Assembly (NCBI RefSeq): GCF_002933465.1
Contig: NZ_PSZE01000003.1
Location: 62,001-126,000, forward strand
DNA: 64,000 nt
Direction: 5' to 3'
Origin: Nocardia nova
GTDB taxonomy: Bacteria; Actinomycetota; Actinomycetes; Mycobacteriales; Mycobacteriaceae
A model generated the notes under the pieces. It was not told where the DNA came from. It was given only the letters and a program-made list of their open reading frames with translations, and ran no database searches. Positions within the stretch are counted from its first letter, which is position 1; each line of letters opens with the position of its first letter. The position numbers and the translations under genes are program-made. Shown here piece by piece: positions 42,859 to 51,392 of this stretch.

Positions 42859-43854
42859 ATGCAGTTCCAGGCGATGGTTGCGCATGAGACCGACGACGGC
42901 GTGGTACTGGTCCGCGAGGAGGTGGGCGAGGATTTCCTCGGGCCGGGCACGGTGACGATCAAGGTGCACTATTCGAGTGCGAACTTCAAGGACGGGCTGG
43001 CCATCACCCCGCGCGGCGGCGTGGTGCGCAATTATCCGATCATCCCCGGTATCGACTTGACCGGCGAGGTGGTCGCCTCCGAGGACGGCGACTTCACGGT
43101 GGGTGATCTCGTGATCGCGCACGGTTACGAGATCGGCGTCGCGCACCACGGCGGTTTCGCCGAGTACGCACGCGTGCCCGCCGAATGGGTGGTCAAGCTG
43201 GAGGGGCTGAGCCCGCGCGAGGCAGCGGCCCTCGGCACCGCGGGATTCACTGCGGCCATGAGTGTGCAGGCACTGCTCGACCGCGGCCTGAACCCCGGTG
43301 ACGGGCCGGTGCTGGTGACCGGCGCGACCGGCGGGGTCGGCAGCGTCGCGGTGGACATCCTGTCCGGCCTCGGCTACGAGGTCACCGCCTCCACCGGGAA
43401 GACCGATGCCGACGAGCTGCTGTCCACGCTCGGTGCGGCCGCGGTGATCGGCCGTCTGCCCGAGGATCCGGATGCCAAGCCTCGTCCGCTGGGTAAGGCG
43501 CAGTGGGCCGGCGCGGTCGACAGCGTCGGCGGTAAATCGCTCGCCCACATCCTCAGCACCGTCCACTACGGCGGGTCGGTGGCGGTCAGCGGGCTGACCG
43601 GTGGGACCGAACTGCCCACCACCGTCATGCCCTTCATCCTGCGTGGGGTCAGCCTTCTCGGCATCGATTCGGTGAACTTCCCGATCGGGCAGCGGCGTGC
43701 GCTGTGGGCCCGGCTCGGTGAAGACCTGAAACCCCGGCATCTGTCGACGCTGGAGCATGTCGCGCCGATCACCGAGGCCGAGGCGGTACTGCGTGCCATC
43801 CGCGGCGGTCACCACTCCGGCCGCACCGTTCTCGCGGTGGCCGGCGAATTCTGA
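42859..43854 (+). CDS. Acrylyl-CoA reductase-like MDR oxidoreductase (AcuI/YhdH type)
   Basis: A 331-residue zinc-free medium-chain reductase. Family motifs: SSANFKDGLAITPRGGVVRNYPIIPGIDLTGEV (split here: SSANFKDGLAI, RNYPIIPGIDLTGEV), NADPH site VTGATGGVGSVAVDILS, and the specific GGKSLAHILSTVHYGGSVA. AcuI proteins reduce acrylyl-CoA to propionyl-CoA. ATG 42859 is preferred over 42847 because it is 7 bp from a good -10. Monocistronic, ended by a hairpin. Confidence 0.88.
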   Translation: MQFQAMVAHETDDGVVLVREEVGEDFLGPGTVTIKVHYSSANFKDGLAITPRGGVVRNYPIIPGIDLTGEVVASEDGDFTVGDLVIAHGYEIGVAHHGGFAEYARVPAEWVVKLEGLSPREAAALGTAGFTAAMSVQALLDRGLNPGDGPVLVTGATGGVGSVAVDILSGLGYEVTASTGKTDADELLSTLGAAAVIGRLPEDPDAKPRPLGKAQWAGAVDSVGGKSLAHILSTVHYGGSVAVSGLTGGTELPTTVMPFILRGVSLLGIDSVNFPIGQRRALWARLGEDLKPRHLSTLEHVAPITEAEAVLRAIRGGHHSGRTVLAVAGEF

Positions 43855-43861
43855 CCGAGCG

Positions 43862-43886
43862 GCGGGCGCCGGACTCGGACGCCCGC
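43862..43886 (+). terminator. Terminator of the AcuI-like gene
   Basis: GCGGGCG / CGCCCGC, 7-bp perfect stem with an 11-nt loop, 8 bp after the stop. A second, AT-rich hairpin (TTTTGGA/TCCAAAA, 43903-43924) follows. Confidence 0.6.
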
Positions 43887-44074
43887 TACCCGCTCGCCTC
43901 GGTTTTGGACTGATCTTTCCAAAATGTGCTAGCGCGGGTGGGACGCGTCCGGGTACGACGGAGCGCTTCGATACGGCGGAAATCGCGGGATCGTCGGCCG
44001 CCGGCGCCTCGCGGAGATCCACGGCTGCCGACGACAGTGCGGCGGTCGTTCCCGGGCAGTTGTAGGGACGGAGC

Positions 44075-44103
44075 CGGCGCGGAGGTGCGAACCACACCTC
44101 CGC
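44075..44103 (-). terminator. Terminator of the ABC exporter gene
   Basis: GCGCGGAGGTG / CACCTCCGCGC, a perfect 11-bp stem with a 7-nt loop, 10 bp downstream of the exporter stop on the minus strand. No T-run. Confidence 0.75.
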
Positions 44104-44112
44104 GCTGATCCC

Positions 44113-45993
44113 TCAGGCTGCGGCGACTTCCGTATCGTCGGCGAACTGGGTGCGGTAGAGCTCCGCGTATCGCCCCTGTTCGGCCAGTAGCTGCGCATGG
44201 CTGCCCCGCTCGACGATGCGCCCGTCCTCGATCACCAGGATCTCGTCCGCATTCCGGATGGTCGACAGCCGGTGCGCGATGACCAGGGCGGTTCGCCCTT
44301 CCAGTGCTTCGGTCAGGGCCTCTTGCACCGCGGCCTCGGAGGTGGAATCCAGGGAGGCGGTGGCCTCGTCGAGGATGACGACCCGCGGCTGTTTGAGCAG
44401 CAGCCGGGCGATGGTCAATCGTTGGCGTTCGCCGCCGGACAGCCGGTATCCGCGTTCGCCGACCACGGTGTCCAAACCGTCGGGCAGCGCGTCGATCACC
44501 GTGCGCAACCGTGCCCGCTCCAGTGCATCCCACAGCTCCGCCTCGCTCGCCTCGGGCCGGGCGAGCAAGAGATTGGCGCGGATGCTGTCGTGGAACAGGT
44601 GGCCGTCCTGGGTGACGAGTCCGACCGTGTCCTGAATCGAGCGCGTGCTCAGCTCCCGCACGTCGACACCGTTGAGCCGGACCGCGCCCTCGTCCACGTC
44701 GTAGAGCCGCGAAACCAGTTGCGCGATGGTCGATTTGCCCGCGCCCGAGGATCCGACCAGGGCGATCATCCGCCCCGGCTCGGCATGCAGCGAAATACCG
44801 TGCAGCACCTCGCTACCGCCGCGATGGTCGAGCGTCGACACATCCTCCAGCGACGCCAGCGAGACCTTGTCGGCCGACGGATAACCGAAACTCACGCGGT
44901 CGAATTCGACCGACACCGGTCCCGCCGGAACCGCCACCGCATCCGGCGCATCCTGGATCAGCGGCTTCAGATCGAGAATTTCGAAGACCCGCTCGAAGCT
45001 CACCAGCGCCGACATGATGTCCACCCGAGCGCTGGCTAGCGCTGTCAGCGGGGTGTAGAGCCGGGTCAGCAGCAGCGAGAGCGCGACCACGGCACCGGCA
45101 TCGAGTTGTCCGCGCAGGGCGTACCAGCCGCCGAGACCGTAGACCAATGCCACGGCGAGCGCGGATACCAGCGTCAACGCGGTGACGAACACCGTCTGCA
45201 GCATCGCGGTCCGCACGCCGATATCGCGTACCCGCCCGGCGCGCACCGCGAATTCCGCGGATTCCTGATCCGGGCGGCCGAACAGTTTCACCAGCGTGGC
45301 GCCGGGAGCCGAGAACCGCTCGGTCATCTGGGTGCTCATCGAGGCGTTGAGCTGAGCGGCCTCGCGCTGGATGCTCGCGATCCGGGTGCCCATCTTGCGG
45401 GCGGGAAACATGAACAGCGGCAACAGGATCAGTGCCAGCAGGGTGATCTGCCAGGACAGCCGCACCATCACCGCCACGGTCAACAGCAGGGTCACGATAT
45501 TGGTGACCACGCCGGACAAGGTCGTGCTGAACGCGCGCTGGGCGCCGATCACGTCGTTGTTGAGCCGGCTGACCAGCGCCCCGGTGCGGGTGCGGGTGAA
45601 GAAGGCGACGGGCATCTTCTGTACGTGGTCGAATACCGCGGTGCGCAGATCGAGAATCAACCCCTCCCCGATCCGCGCGGACAGCCACCTGATCACGATG
45701 CCCAGGCCGGCGTCCAGCACGGCCACGAGTGCGATCACCGCCGCGAGGGTGAGGACCGAGCGTGGCGCGGCATGACCCACGATGTCGTTGACCACCCGCC
45801 CGGCCAGCACCGGATTGGCCACCGTGAGCAATGCCGACGCGATGCTGAAGACCAGGAAGCCGATGAGCTGAGCCCGATGCGGGCGCGCGAATCGCAGAAT
45901 GCGCGCGGCCGTCTCCCGGCGCAGACCACGCCGCTGCTGGGGTGCGTGCGCCTGCCGGTACAGCTGACTCCACGCGACCGATTCGATGCTCAT
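44113..45993 (-). CDS. ABC exporter, fused permease and ATPase
   Basis: A 626-residue half-transporter that would work as a homodimer. The membrane domain (about 30-320) has six helices, and the ATPase domain has Walker A GSSGAGKST, Q-loop LVTQDGHLF, signature LSGGERQRL, Walker B VVILDEATA and the H-loop IAHRLST. It resembles multidrug/lipid exporters of the MsbA group. ATG 45993 is chosen because GGAAGGAG is 6 bp upstream; an ATG at 45999 touches that site. A MerR-type 19-bp-spacer promoter precedes it. Confidence 0.92.
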   Translation of the reverse strand: MSIESVAWSQLYRQAHAPQQRRGLRRETAARILRFARPHRAQLIGFLVFSIASALLTVANPVLAGRVVNDIVGHAAPRSVLTLAAVIALVAVLDAGLGIVIRWLSARIGEGLILDLRTAVFDHVQKMPVAFFTRTRTGALVSRLNNDVIGAQRAFSTTLSGVVTNIVTLLLTVAVMVRLSWQITLLALILLPLFMFPARKMGTRIASIQREAAQLNASMSTQMTERFSAPGATLVKLFGRPDQESAEFAVRAGRVRDIGVRTAMLQTVFVTALTLVSALAVALVYGLGGWYALRGQLDAGAVVALSLLLTRLYTPLTALASARVDIMSALVSFERVFEILDLKPLIQDAPDAVAVPAGPVSVEFDRVSFGYPSADKVSLASLEDVSTLDHRGGSEVLHGISLHAEPGRMIALVGSSGAGKSTIAQLVSRLYDVDEGAVRLNGVDVRELSTRSIQDTVGLVTQDGHLFHDSIRANLLLARPEASEAELWDALERARLRTVIDALPDGLDTVVGERGYRLSGGERQRLTIARLLLKQPRVVILDEATASLDSTSEAAVQEALTEALEGRTALVIAHRLSTIRNADEILVIEDGRIVERGSHAQLLAEQGRYAELYRTQFADDTEVAAA

Positions 45994-46038
45994 CCGCATC
46001 TCCTTCCGCTGCCGGAGTCATTCAACTCCGGGCCACCG

Positions 46039-46069
46039 ACATTAAGACCTCAACAAAGGTTGAGAGCAA
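46039..46069 (-). promoter_or_regulatory. MerR-type promoter with dyad in a 19-bp spacer
   Basis: On the minus strand TTGCTC (-35) and TAATGT (-10) are 19 bp apart. The CTCAAC-AAAG-GTTGAG dyad (46049-46064) lies mostly in the spacer, overlapping one base of the -35. A long spacer with a central dyad is the hallmark of promoters activated by MerR-family proteins by DNA distortion. No merR gene is nearby. Confidence 0.5.
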
Positions 46070-46163
46070 GTAGTCCCGGTTCGCCACGGGCGAAACGCGC
46101 CGGGCGACGGGCGATGTGGCGCCGCGCCCCGCCACGGTCCGTCAGCCTCCTAAGGTCGACGTC

Positions 46164-47081
46164 ATGTCGTCGAACCACAGCATGCGAGCGGTCCAGTACC
46201 AGCGAGTGGGTGGACCCGAGGTGTTGACGCAGGTGGAGGTGCCGATTCCGGACCCCGCCGGAGAGCAGGTGCGGGTGGCGATCCGGGCCGCCGGCGTCAA
46301 TCCGGCCGATTGGAAGATGCGCGCCGGTCTGATGCCCGGTCCGCCCGGATTCCCGCGTCGTCCCGGATTCGAGATCGCGGGCGTGGTCGACGCCGCCGGA
46401 CCCGAGGCCCGATTCCGGCCGGGTGACGAAGTGCTGGGTTGGGCTCAGGGTGGCGGCTACGCGGAATACGCGCTGGGCACTCAACTCGTCGCCAAACCGG
46501 CCGAGCTGTCCTTCCCCGAGGCTGCGGCCGTCCCGGTCGCCGCCAATACGGCCGGTACCGGACTGGACGAACTGGCCGTGAAGTCGGGCGAGACGGTGGT
46601 GGTGAACGGCGCCTCCGGCGCGGTCGGCGCGTTCGTGGTGCAGCTGGCCCGGGCGCGCGGGGCCACGGTCGTCGGCACCGCATCGGCCGCCAACCAGGAC
46701 GTCGTGCGCAGGCTGGGTGCGGTGCCGACCACTTACGGACCCGGTGTCGCCGACCGCGTGCGCGAGCTGGCGCCGCACGGCGTCGATGCGGTCTACGACT
46801 GTGCCGGTCACGGATTCCTGGACGCCGCAATCGAATTGCGGGGCGGAACCGATCGGATCATCACCATCGCCGACGGCGCCGCCGCCGACAAGGGTGTCAC
46901 CTTCTTCGCCCGCACCGGCCGCCCCGCCCTCGATATCGTGGCACGCGTCGCGCAACTCGTCGCCGCGGGAGAATTCCGCCTGCCCGGTGTCGCACGTACC
47001 TACCCGCTGTCCGAGGCCGCCGCCGCGCAGCGCGACAGCGAAACCGGTCACGGACTCGGCAAAATAGTCCTGCTCCCCTAG
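46164..47081 (+). CDS. NADPH:quinone-reductase-like MDR oxidoreductase
   Basis: A 305-residue zinc-free medium-chain dehydrogenase with a QOR-like start (MRAVQYQRVGGPEVLTQVEV), the conserved AAGVNPADWKMRAG, and the NADPH motif VNGASGAVGAFVVQLA. The C-terminus ends GLGKIVLLP, as in many family members. Substrate unknown. ATG 46164 has TAAGG upstream; longer frames lack homology. Confidence 0.86.
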   Translation: MSSNHSMRAVQYQRVGGPEVLTQVEVPIPDPAGEQVRVAIRAAGVNPADWKMRAGLMPGPPGFPRRPGFEIAGVVDAAGPEARFRPGDEVLGWAQGGGYAEYALGTQLVAKPAELSFPEAAAVPVAANTAGTGLDELAVKSGETVVVNGASGAVGAFVVQLARARGATVVGTASAANQDVVRRLGAVPTTYGPGVADRVRELAPHGVDAVYDCAGHGFLDAAIELRGGTDRIITIADGAAADKGVTFFARTGRPALDIVARVAQLVAAGEFRLPGVARTYPLSEAAAAQRDSETGHGLGKIVLLP

Positions 47082-47182
47082 CCGCTCCGGCGGCACGCGC
47101 CGACCGCGGCCGGGCAACGGCACAGGACCGCTCTCGGCGACCGTCGCGATCCGCATGCGATGAGCCGGAGAAGTTCGCGTTC

Positions 47183-47194
47183 TACGCTGGCGGT
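47183..47194 (+). promoter_or_regulatory. -10 element for a leaderless transcript
   Basis: TACGCT (TANNNT) lies 6 bp before the ATG at 47195 and there is no ribosome site. This resembles the arrangement at 42846-42858. Confidence 0.4.
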
Positions 47195-49966
47195 ATGACC
47201 GACTCCTGGGTGCGGGCCTTGCGCGACCGGATCGACGGCGAGGTCGACGACGACGCCCGACGCCGCGCGGAGTATTCCTCGGACGCCTCGAACTACCGCG
47301 TCCTCCCGGCGGCGGTGATCTACCCGCGCGGGGATGAGGATGTGGCCACGGCCGTGCGGTTCGCCCGCGAGGAAGGCAGGCCGATCACCGCGCGCGGTGG
47401 CGGAACATCCGTGGCGGGCAATGCGATCGGGCCCGGACTGGTCCTCGACTTCAGCCGGCACATGAACGCCGTACTGTCGATCGACGCCGACCGTCGCTGC
47501 GCCCGGGTGCAGCCGGGGGTCGTGCTGTCCGGCCTGCAACAGGCCGCCGGCCAGCACGGCCTGCGACTGGGTCCCGACCCGTCGACGCAGAACCGCTGCA
47601 CGCTCGGCGGCATGATCGGTAACAATGCCTGCGGCCCCCGCGCGGTGTCCTGGGGTCGCACCTCCGATACCGTGCGTGAGCTGCGCATCCTCGATGGCAC
47701 CGGCGCCGAGCGCGGCCTGGGCGCCGACCTGTCGGTGGTGGCGGGGCTGGCCGAGTTCACCCGGCGCAATCTGGCGACGCTGCGCACCGAGCTGGGCCGG
47801 TTCGACCGGCAGGCCTCGGGGTACGGACTGCAGTATCTGACCCCCGAACGCGGTGCGTCGATCGCCAAGGCATTCGTCGGCTCCGAGGGCACCTGCGGCC
47901 TCGTTCTCGACGCGACCGTGGACCTGGTCCCGCTGCCGAGCGCGACCGCGGTCGCGGTCCTCGGATATCCCGATATGCCCGCGGCGGCCGACGACGTGAA
48001 AGCGGTCATGGCGGGCCGACCGATCGCGGTGGAGGGCTTGGACGCCCGCCTGGTGGATGTCGTGCGCGCACACGGACGCCCGGTACCCGAACTACCCGCC
48101 GGCGGCGCGTGGCTGTTCGTCGAATTCGCCGGGGACACCGCGGAATCCGCCTACGAGAGTGCGGTCGCGGTCACCGCCGCCTGTGCCGCACTCGACACCC
48201 GGATCGTCACCGACGATCGCGCGGCGGCTCGGCTGTGGCGGATTCGCGCCGACGGCGCCGGCCTCGCCGGGCGCACACCCGCGGGCGAACCGGCCTGGCC
48301 GGGCTGGGAGGACGCCGCCGTCCCGCCCGAACGTCTCGGTGATTACCTTCGCGATTTCGGCCGGCTGATGCGTGATCACCATGTGGACGGCCTGCTGTAC
48401 GGCCACATCGGCGACGGGTGCATCCACGTCCGCCTGGATCTCCCGATCGCCCGTGCGCCGCAACGGTTCCGCGACTTCCTGTTCGACGCCACCGACCTGG
48501 TGGTGCGCTACGGCGGATCGGCCTCCGGTGAACACGGCGACGGCCGCGCCCGTTCGGAACTGCTGTCGCGCATGTACTCACCGGAGGCCTTGCGCGTATT
48601 CGCCGGATTCAAAGGGCTTTTCGATCCGGACGCGATCCTGAACCCCGGGGTCCTGGTCCGCCCCGAACCGGTCGATACCGATCTGCGTCTGCCCGGGCTG
48701 CGGCCGGTTCCGCATGCGGGCGGTTTCGCGTTCACCGCGGACGGCGATATCGGCACGGCGGTGCACCGCTGCGTCGGGGTCGGAAAATGTCGCGCCGACA
48801 GCCGCGCGACCGGCGGTTTCATGTGCCCGTCCTACCTGGCCACCGCGGACGAGAAGGACAGCACCAGGGGCCGGGCCCGCGTGCTGCAAGAGGTGGTCCG
48901 AGGCGCGCTCGACTGGCGCGACGAGGCGGTCGCACAGTCGCTGGACTTGTGCCTGTCGTGCCGGGCCTGCTCCTCCGACTGTCCCGCCGGTGTCGATATG
49001 GCGACCTACAAATCCGAGACGTTGTACCGCGCGTACCGGGGACGGCCGCGGCCGATCGACCATTATGTGCTCGGCCGGTTGCCGCAGTGGCTGGCGGTGG
49101 GCACGACGGTGCCCCGAACCGTGAACGCGCTCACCGGCATTCGGTGGTTGCGGCGGACTGGTATGCGCCTGGCCGGAATGGATCCGCGACGCCCGGCGCC
49201 GCGACTGGCGCCGCGCTCGTTCCGCAGTCGGTGGGCGGACCGCGGCACCGACCGGCATAGGGACGGCCCGGTGGCGATGCTGTGGATCGACAGCTTCACC
49301 GATGCCTTCGCCCCGGAAATCGGCTGGGCCGCGGTAGAACTCGTGGAATCGGCCGGATACCGGGTCCGCATCCCGGAGCGCCGGGTGTGCTGTGGCCTCA
49401 CCTGGATCAGCACCGGCCAACTCGACGGGGCGCGAAAGCGATTGCGAGCCGCGCTGGACGCGCTCGACGACCACGTTCGACAGGGCGGCCCGGTGATCGG
49501 CCTGGAGCCCTCGTGCACCGCGGCGCTGCGAGCGGATCTACCGCACTTGCTACCCGACGATCCGCGTGCGGTGAGTACCGCCCGGGCGGTGCGCACCCTC
49601 GCCGAATTCCTGACAGAGCAACCGGATTGGCAGCCACCGGACCGATCGGGCGAGTCGGTGGTGCTGCAGCCGCATTGTCATCAGCATGCCGTGACGGGCT
49701 TCGACGCCGATCGGCTGCTTGTGCGGCGAACAGGGGCCGACATCACCGAAATCAGTGGGTGCTGTGGACTTGCTGGAAACTTCGGAATGCAATCCGGGCA
49801 TTACGAGATTTCAGTTGCGGTAGCGGAGGGCGGATTACTCCCGGCATTACGTGCGGCCGATCCGGAGACGACCTTCCTGGCGGATGGATTCTCGTGCCGC
49901 ACCCAGGCCGCTCACCTGGCCGGGCGCCGGGGCCGTCACCTCGCGCAATATCTGACTGATCGATGA
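47195..49966 (+). CDS. Fused FAD-linked oxidase and Fe-S oxidoreductase (D-lactate/glycolate dehydrogenase type)
   Basis: A 923-residue fusion. The N-terminal half is a PCMH-type FAD domain (GGGTSVAGNAIGPGLVLDFS, NNACGPR, GSEGTCGLV), then the FAD-oxidase C-terminal domain (YGHIGDGCIHVR, GEHGDGRARSELL). The C-terminal half has two Fe-S clusters (CVGVGKCRADSRATGGFMC and CLSCRACSSDC) and CCG domains (CCGLTWIS, HCHQHAV, CCGLAGNFG). It likely oxidises a 2-hydroxy acid and passes electrons to quinone. The fusion of what are GlcD- and GlcF-type subunits in one chain also occurs in mycobacteria. Confidence 0.9.
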   Translation: MTDSWVRALRDRIDGEVDDDARRRAEYSSDASNYRVLPAAVIYPRGDEDVATAVRFAREEGRPITARGGGTSVAGNAIGPGLVLDFSRHMNAVLSIDADRRCARVQPGVVLSGLQQAAGQHGLRLGPDPSTQNRCTLGGMIGNNACGPRAVSWGRTSDTVRELRILDGTGAERGLGADLSVVAGLAEFTRRNLATLRTELGRFDRQASGYGLQYLTPERGASIAKAFVGSEGTCGLVLDATVDLVPLPSATAVAVLGYPDMPAAADDVKAVMAGRPIAVEGLDARLVDVVRAHGRPVPELPAGGAWLFVEFAGDTAESAYESAVAVTAACAALDTRIVTDDRAAARLWRIRADGAGLAGRTPAGEPAWPGWEDAAVPPERLGDYLRDFGRLMRDHHVDGLLYGHIGDGCIHVRLDLPIARAPQRFRDFLFDATDLVVRYGGSASGEHGDGRARSELLSRMYSPEALRVFAGFKGLFDPDAILNPGVLVRPEPVDTDLRLPGLRPVPHAGGFAFTADGDIGTAVHRCVGVGKCRADSRATGGFMCPSYLATADEKDSTRGRARVLQEVVRGALDWRDEAVAQSLDLCLSCRACSSDCPAGVDMATYKSETLYRAYRGRPRPIDHYVLGRLPQWLAVGTTVPRTVNALTGIRWLRRTGMRLAGMDPRRPAPRLAPRSFRSRWADRGTDRHRDGPVAMLWIDSFTDAFAPEIGWAAVELVESAGYRVRIPERRVCCGLTWISTGQLDGARKRLRAALDALDDHVRQGGPVIGLEPSCTAALRADLPHLLPDDPRAVSTARAVRTLAEFLTEQPDWQPPDRSGESVVLQPHCHQHAVTGFDADRLLVRRTGADITEISGCCGLAGNFGMQSGHYEISVAVAEGGLLPALRAADPETTFLADGFSCRTQAAHLAGRRGRHLAQYLTDR

Positions 49967-50004
49967 TTCAGATGGTGAGAGGTCGCGCCGGTGATTCACC
50001 GCGC

Positions 50005-50034
50005 ACGCCCGCCGCGCCGAACGGCGGCGGGCGA
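50005..50034. terminator. Bidirectional terminator after the FAD/Fe-S gene
   Basis: CGCCCGCCGC / GCGGCGGGCG-like stem (10 bp: left 50006-50015, right 50024-50033), loop about 8 nt, between two convergent genes. Confidence 0.6.
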
Positions 50035-50048
50035 GGGCGGTGTCTGGA

Positions 50049-50153
50049 TCAGCTGCCGAACGGCAGGGTGCCCGGAGGGATCTGGTAGCCCGAGCTACCG
50101 GCGGATACTCCGCCCCACGCGTTGAGCAGCCAATTCAGAATGTTGGTAAGCAT
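50049..50153 (-). CDS. 34-residue peptide gene
   Basis: ATG 50153 has a perfect GGAGGT 4 bp upstream and opens a 34-codon frame. The first half is hydrophobic and amphipathic (MLTNILNWLLNAWGGVSAG), followed by SSGYQIPPGTLPFGS. It is too short for most gene callers. The strong ribosome site, isolation between a terminator and its own AT-rich upstream region support a real gene. A small membrane-active or membrane-associated peptide is possible. No family is recognised. Confidence 0.55.
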   Translation of the reverse strand: MLTNILNWLLNAWGGVSAGSSGYQIPPGTLPFGS

Positions 50154-50391
50154 GGACACCTCCGTTGTGGCGTTGCCGAATGATTGCTGTTGGAACCATT
50201 CTTCAGTGAAATCGGCGTGCGTGATCGTATCGTTACATCTCGCTCGAATTCGTGATCTGCGCCATAGGAATACCTGGGAGTTTCCTCGAGATGCGGCTGC
50301 CCGGCGGCCGGCTCGCCCCCGCCCGGCGGGTCCCGCCCGGTCGGCCCCGGGCACGGCGCACAATGAGTCGGTGCGCGGACGAAGCAGGCCG

Positions 50392-51387
50392 ATGATCGAC
50401 TCTCCCCGATCCGGGGTGATCGCCGCACGGCACAGTCCCTCCCGCACGACCCACGACCTCCCTCGCGCCGACCGCGACGGGGCGGCCCGCACCCTCACCA
50501 CGTCGCGGCCGATAGCCCTCGCGCATACTCTCGCCCCGCTGCGCCGGGGTCAGGGCGACCCGTGCCACCGCGTCACTCCCGACGGCGCCCACTGGCGAGC
50601 GTCGCGCATGGCCAGCGGCCCGGTGACCTATCGCCTCGTCCAGGCCGGATCGAATGTCGTGGCGGCGCGGGCCTGGGGTCCGGGTGCGGCGGAATTCCTC
50701 GAGCATTTGCCCCGCATGCTGTGTGTCGACGAGGAGCTCGACGACTTCGCCCCCGAACATCCCCGCATCGCCGAGGCACACCGGCGTCATCCGGGCCTGC
50801 GCATGCTCCGCACCGGACTCGTCTTCGAGGCCTTGGTGCCGGCCGTGCTCGAGCAGCGGGTGCACACCGTCACCGCTCGCGGGTCGTATCGAAAGCTGGT
50901 GTGGCAGTATGGCGAACCGGCGCCCGGACCCACGCCCGCGCCGATGCGGGTGCCGCCGTCGGCGCAGACCTGGCGCTACATCCCCTCCTGGGTCTATCAC
51001 CGCGCCAATGTCGATCCGCGGCGTTCGCGCACGATCGTCACCGCCGCCCGGATGGCCGAGAAGCTGCAGGCCGCCGCGACGATGGCGCCGGAGCGGGCCG
51101 CCGAGCGACTGTGCACCGTGCCGGGAATCGGAGTGTGGACGGCCGCGGAGATCGCGCAGCGAGCCCTGGGCGACGCCGATGCGCTGTCGGTCGGTGATTT
51201 CCATCTGGCCGCGATCGTCGGCTGGACGCTGCTGGGCCGCCCGCTCGACGACGAGGGCATGGTCGACTACCTCGAACCGCTACGCCCGCACCGCTATCGG
51301 GCGATCCGGCTGCTCGAGATATCGGGGCAGGCGCGCAAGCCGGCGTTCGGCCCGCGGACTCCGCTGGTCGACCACAGCCGGATCTGA
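50392..51387 (+). CDS. DNA-3-methyladenine glycosylase-like HhH-GPD protein
   Basis: A 331-residue AlkA-like DNA glycosylase. The helix-hairpin-helix is LCTVPGIGVWTAAEIAQRALGD, followed by the Gly/Pro-Asp loop ADALSVGDFHLAAIVGW. It would excise alkylated bases in base-excision repair. The N-terminal region begins IALAHTLAPLRRGQGDPCHRV, which is the point where homology starts. ATG 50392 is a compromise; a GTG at 50371 is possible. It is only 5 bp from the convergent binding-protein gene. Confidence 0.8.
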   Translation: MIDSPRSGVIAARHSPSRTTHDLPRADRDGAARTLTTSRPIALAHTLAPLRRGQGDPCHRVTPDGAHWRASRMASGPVTYRLVQAGSNVVAARAWGPGAAEFLEHLPRMLCVDEELDDFAPEHPRIAEAHRRHPGLRMLRTGLVFEALVPAVLEQRVHTVTARGSYRKLVWQYGEPAPGPTPAPMRVPPSAQTWRYIPSWVYHRANVDPRRSRTIVTAARMAEKLQAAATMAPERAAERLCTVPGIGVWTAAEIAQRALGDADALSVGDFHLAAIVGWTLLGRPLDDEGMVDYLEPLRPHRYRAIRLLEISGQARKPAFGPRTPLVDHSRI

Positions 51388-51392
51388 GCGGA

